Part shown: in pieces, positions 22,221 to 24,466 of the stretch | How the letters are laid out: each line of letters starts with the position of its first letter | Position numbering within the stretch: position 1 is the first letter of the stretch | Assembly (NCBI GenBank): GCA_964580465.1 | Contig: CAZOKJ010000038.1 | Location: forward strand, 1 to 24,466 | Length of the DNA: 24,466 nucleotides | Direction: 5' to 3' | Source of the DNA: Taishania sp964580465 | GTDB lineage: Bacteria; Bacteroidota; Bacteroidia; Flavobacteriales_D; Crocinitomicaceae | Notes under the pieces: model-generated | Told to the model about the DNA's origin: nothing | Databases searched by the model: none | Seen by the model: the letters and a program-made list of their open reading frames with translations, nothing else | Program-made: the position numbers and the translations under genes

Positions 22221-23357
22221 ATGAATATATTTCCAGCGTTTGATTTGGGACCTTGGTCTTTGTTGTTTTATTTCTTTTGCATCTTCGTTTTAGTGCAATT
22301 GCTCTATCTTTTTGTGATTTACATTCGTTTGGCTTTTTTTAAAGAAAAGAAACAAAATGATTCAACGGAGTTGCCACCCTTGTCTGTTATTATTGCAGCA
22401 CGAAATGAAGCTGATAACATATACGAAAATTTACCTTATATATTAACACAAAATTATCCTGAATTTGAGGTTATTGTGATTGTTAATCAGTCGGTTGATG
22501 ATTCAAAATACATCTTAGATGCTTACCAACAACAATATAAAAACTTGCGATTTACGGTTGTAGAAAGGAGTAAACACTTACGTCCAGGGAAAAAATTGTC
22601 GCTTAACATTGGAATTAAGGCAGCAAAATATGAACATTTAGTAATGACAGATGCGGACTGCAAGCCTGCTTCTAACAATTGGTTGCGCGAGATTGGATCA
22701 ACCTTTTCAAATCAAAAGAAAATCGTATTAGGTTATGGACCTTATCAGTTTGAGAATGGATTTTTGAATCGCGTTGTTCGTTATGACACTGCTTGGATTG
22801 CGATTAACTATCTTTCTTTTGCCTTATCGGGACTCCCATACATGGGTGTTGGAAGAAATTTAGCTTACACCAAAGAAGTTTTCCAACAAGCAAATGGTTT
22901 TAAATCACATTATTCTATTGCATCGGGAGATGACGATTTATTTATTCAAGAAGCTGCTAAAAAGCGTAATTACACCATTATCATTCATCCAGAAAGCCAT
23001 GTGTTTTCACCAGCTAAAGACACATGGTCTGATTGGTACCGTCAGAAGTCGCGACACTATACAACATCGCCTCGTTATCAAGTTATTAAAAAAGCATTGT
23101 TAGGAATCTATCCACTTAGCTTGCTTTTGATGTTTATTTCTTTTGTTACTTTGTTGTTGAATGAAGATTTTCGTTGGTTAACACTCATTATTTTTGGTGT
23201 AATTTTAATTCTAAAATGGTGGATACAAGGCAAATGCTTCTTGCGTTTACAAGAAAAAAAGTTTGTTTACCTCTTCCCATTGTATGATTTATTTTATGCC
23301 ATTGGTAGCCCGATATTGTATTACACCGGCGAAATGAAAGCAACAAATAAATGGTAG
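22221..23357 (+). CDS. Membrane-anchored family 2 glycosyltransferase
   Basis: 378 aa. One N-terminal membrane helix (about 12-36); a GT-A catalytic domain (about 52-285) opening with LPPLSVIIAARNEADNI; the DxD-type nucleotide-sugar/metal site in MTDADCKP (142-149); the acceptor-side acidic motif SGDDDLF (235-241); and QKSRHY (275-280), which matches the QxxRW motif of processive GT2 enzymes with His for Trp. Two or three helices follow (about 295-335, 348-368). It transfers a sugar to a lipid or growing glycan at the inner membrane; donor and acceptor are unknown. The stop overlaps the sigma-factor start by 7 nt, so the two are translationally coupled. Divergent from tgt. Confidence 0.85.
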   Translation: MNIFPAFDLGPWSLLFYFFCIFVLVQLLYLFVIYIRLAFFKEKKQNDSTELPPLSVIIAARNEADNIYENLPYILTQNYPEFEVIVIVNQSVDDSKYILDAYQQQYKNLRFTVVERSKHLRPGKKLSLNIGIKAAKYEHLVMTDADCKPASNNWLREIGSTFSNQKKIVLGYGPYQFENGFLNRVVRYDTAWIAINYLSFALSGLPYMGVGRNLAYTKEVFQQANGFKSHYSIASGDDDLFIQEAAKKRNYTIIIHPESHVFSPAKDTWSDWYRQKSRHYTTSPRYQVIKKALLGIYPLSLLLMFISFVTLLLNEDFRWLTLIIFGVILILKWWIQGKCFLRLQEKKFVYLFPLYDLFYAIGSPILYYTGEMKATNKW

Positions 23358-23956
23358 ACTTAGAGCATTTAACAGAAAAAGGTAAAAAAGATTATGCGTT
23401 GATTACTTCTGCTTTGGAAGGTAATCAGGCTGCCTATGCTGAATTAATGGCTCGCTATCGTGACACTGTTTATTTTATGATGCAAAAGATGGTAAAAAGC
23501 ACGGACGATGCCGAAGATTTAACCATTGAAGCATTTGGAAAAGCATTTAGCCGCCTCGATCAATACTCTCCAAGTTACTCTTTTAGCACATGGTTGTTTA
23601 AAATTGCTTCCAACAATTGTGTAGATTTTATTCGCAAGAAACGCATTCACGTCACCTCCATGGATACTGGTTACACAACGGAAGAGGGAGAAGTTATTTA
23701 TTACGATGCCAAGGCCGATGAAATGGATCCAGAGCAGAGCATTGTTCACGAACAAAAAGTAAAACATTTGCGTTTATTGGTCTCTAAATTAAAGCCACGC
23801 TACCGTGAATTGGTTGAAAAACGCTATTTTGAAGAATTAAGCTACGAGGAAATTGCCGAAGAGCTTAATTTACCTCTTGGCACAGTAAAAGCGCAACTTT
23901 TCCGTGCTCGCGACTTTTTAGCAAGCATGATGGAAAAGACGAGAGATTCCATTTAA
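23351..23956 (+). CDS. ECF-type sigma-70 family RNA polymerase sigma factor
   Basis: 201 aa with the two-domain ECF layout. Region 2 (about 24-98) includes the core-binding/-10 part: YRDTVYFMMQKMVKSTDDAEDLTIEAFGKAFSRLDQY then FSTWLFKIASNNCVDFIRKKR. A linker rich in acidic residues (about 100-135) leads to region 4 (about 140-192), LKPRYRELVEKRYFEELSYEEIAEELNLPLGTVKAQLFRARDFL, containing the helix-turn-helix that reads the -35 element. No anti-sigma gene is adjacent: upstream is a glycosyltransferase overlapping by 7 nt and downstream a lipoprotein with its own promoter. The target regulon cannot be inferred. Confidence 0.92.
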   Translation: MVDLEHLTEKGKKDYALITSALEGNQAAYAELMARYRDTVYFMMQKMVKSTDDAEDLTIEAFGKAFSRLDQYSPSYSFSTWLFKIASNNCVDFIRKKRIHVTSMDTGYTTEEGEVIYYDAKADEMDPEQSIVHEQKVKHLRLLVSKLKPRYRELVEKRYFEELSYEEIAEELNLPLGTVKAQLFRARDFLASMMEKTRDSI

Positions 23957-23960
23957 TCTT

Positions 23961-23989
23961 TTGTTTTATCGATTTTTTTCATACATTAG
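23961..23989 (+). promoter_or_regulatory. Promoter of the terminal lipoprotein gene
   Basis: TTG at 23961-23963, 18-nt spacer, TACATTAG at 23982-23989 (7 of 8 to TAnnTTTG). Predicted start near 23994, about 17 nt before the ATG at 24011. Confidence 0.45.
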
Positions 23990-24010
23990 CATCTAATTCT
24001 ATGCCAATTT

Positions 24011-24409
24011 ATGAAAACAACCATCCATTTAAGTCTATTAGCAAGCATTTTATTGTTAGTAGTTGCCTGCACCAAACCTGTTTTAACTCCTACAGTCGAA
24101 TTCAGTCTAGGTTTTAAGAAATCCGCATTTATTTCAATCGACGGCACCAAACACAAAATTGAATACATCGAACGAGTTGATGATTCCATTTGTCCCGAAG
24201 GAGCAAATTGTTATTGGCAGGGACAAGTCATTGTTAAAATCCGAATAGACGATTCCGAAGAACGTTTACTTGGCATTTTAGCCATAGATGCACCTAACAG
24301 CACCCAGTTCAAAGGACATACCATTAGTCTAAAAGAGATAAGTTATTCTAAATCAAACAGATTGGACAAGCGTCCGAAACATAGTAAGATTAAGTTAAGA
24401 GTGGAGTAG
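24011..24409 (+). CDS. Lipoprotein of unknown function
   Basis: 132 aa. The signal peptide (1-19) ends in the lipobox LVVAC with C20 lipidated, then TKP. The mature part is a small beta-rich domain. A pair of cysteines sits in DSICPEGANCYWQGQVIVKI (58-77); this CPxxxxCxWxG pattern recurs in small secreted Bacteroidota proteins, and C61 and C67 probably form a disulfide. No enzyme motif recognised. The gene follows the sigma-factor gene after 54 bp that contain a reasonable promoter, so it is probably a separate unit. Function unknown. Confidence 0.72.
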   Translation: MKTTIHLSLLASILLLVVACTKPVLTPTVEFSLGFKKSAFISIDGTKHKIEYIERVDDSICPEGANCYWQGQVIVKIRIDDSEERLLGILAIDAPNSTQFKGHTISLKEISYSKSNRLDKRPKHSKIKLRVE

Positions 24410-24427
24410 GTTTTCTATGTGTAATTA

Positions 24428-24450
24428 TTAGATGGTTAGATGGTTGATGG
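24428..24450. repeat. Short degenerate tandem repeat
   Basis: Two exact copies of TTAGATGG (24428-24435, 24436-24443) followed by a shortened copy TTGATGG (24444-24450) and a further TTG. TTATTA (24425-24430) and TAATAA (24455-24460) flank it as an inverted repeat. The array may continue past the window edge. Non-coding as far as can be seen. Confidence 0.55.
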
Positions 24451-24466
24451 TTGTTAATAACTAAAA

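Noticed and set aside
1..24466. tRNA or rRNA genes, CRISPR arrays, insertion sequences, prophage or toxin-antitoxin pairs
   Set aside because: None seen: no cloverleaf-like segments in the intergenic gaps, no regularly spaced repeats, no transposase or integrase motifs, and no small-gene pairs of toxin-antitoxin type.

Overview
This is a low-GC, tightly packed chromosomal segment that looks like a member of the Bacteroidota, probably a flavobacterium-like lineage (Flavobacteriales; Fluviicola or a relative is a guess). Reasons: several genes are preceded by the Bacteroidota-type promoter TTG-N18-20-TAnnTTTG rather than by -35/-10 boxes, Shine-Dalgarno sequences are mostly absent, and the gene set is typical (RNase Y next to zapA, a multi-repeat DUF349 protein, a zinc-ligand-poor Tgt, short Cys lipoproteins, LptF/G permease). 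No tRNA, rRNA, CRISPR array, IS element or phage gene was seen.

Layout. (a) 42-6551, all minus strand: an envelope-polysaccharide set (two related flippases, an O-antigen ligase/polymerase-like protein, a UDP-sugar SDR epimerase) read directly downstream of rny (RNase Y), with 1-2 nt gaps or overlaps at several joints. (b) 6552-7330, minus: a coiled-coil protein overlapping zapA, with its own promoter and a terminator before rny. (c) 7352-7496, minus: a free-standing transcription unit with promoter, 5' hairpin, repeat-rich centre and strong terminator but no ORF, a candidate small RNA. (d) 7614-13305: a small lipoprotein (+), then minus-strand genes: PfkB kinase - DUF349 protein - membrane protein operon, a CTP-synthase-amidotransferase-like protein without catalytic residues, a lipoprotein and an unknown small protein. 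(e) 13410-16562, plus: aminopeptidase P and UvrC (TTG start). (f) 16519-19277, minus: a membrane-anchored lytic-transglycosylase-like protein overlapping the end of uvrC, and a pyrE - SRPBCC - Nudix operon. (g) 19285-19935, plus: a second Nudix protein, head-to-head with pyrE at only 7 nt. (h) 19936-22142, minus: tgt - LptF/G permease. (i) 22221-24409, plus: membrane glycosyltransferase overlapping an ECF-type sigma factor, then a lipoprotein.

Most genes are housekeeping or cell-envelope functions. I did not find a defence island or other evident new multi-gene system. The items most deserving follow-up are the candidate small RNA upstream of the zapA operon, the amidotransferase-like protein that has lost its catalytic triad, the Tgt without its zinc cysteines, the interlocked pyrE/Nudix start region, and the coupling of surface-polysaccharide genes to rny. 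All family assignments are from reading the protein sequences by eye; no database search was run.
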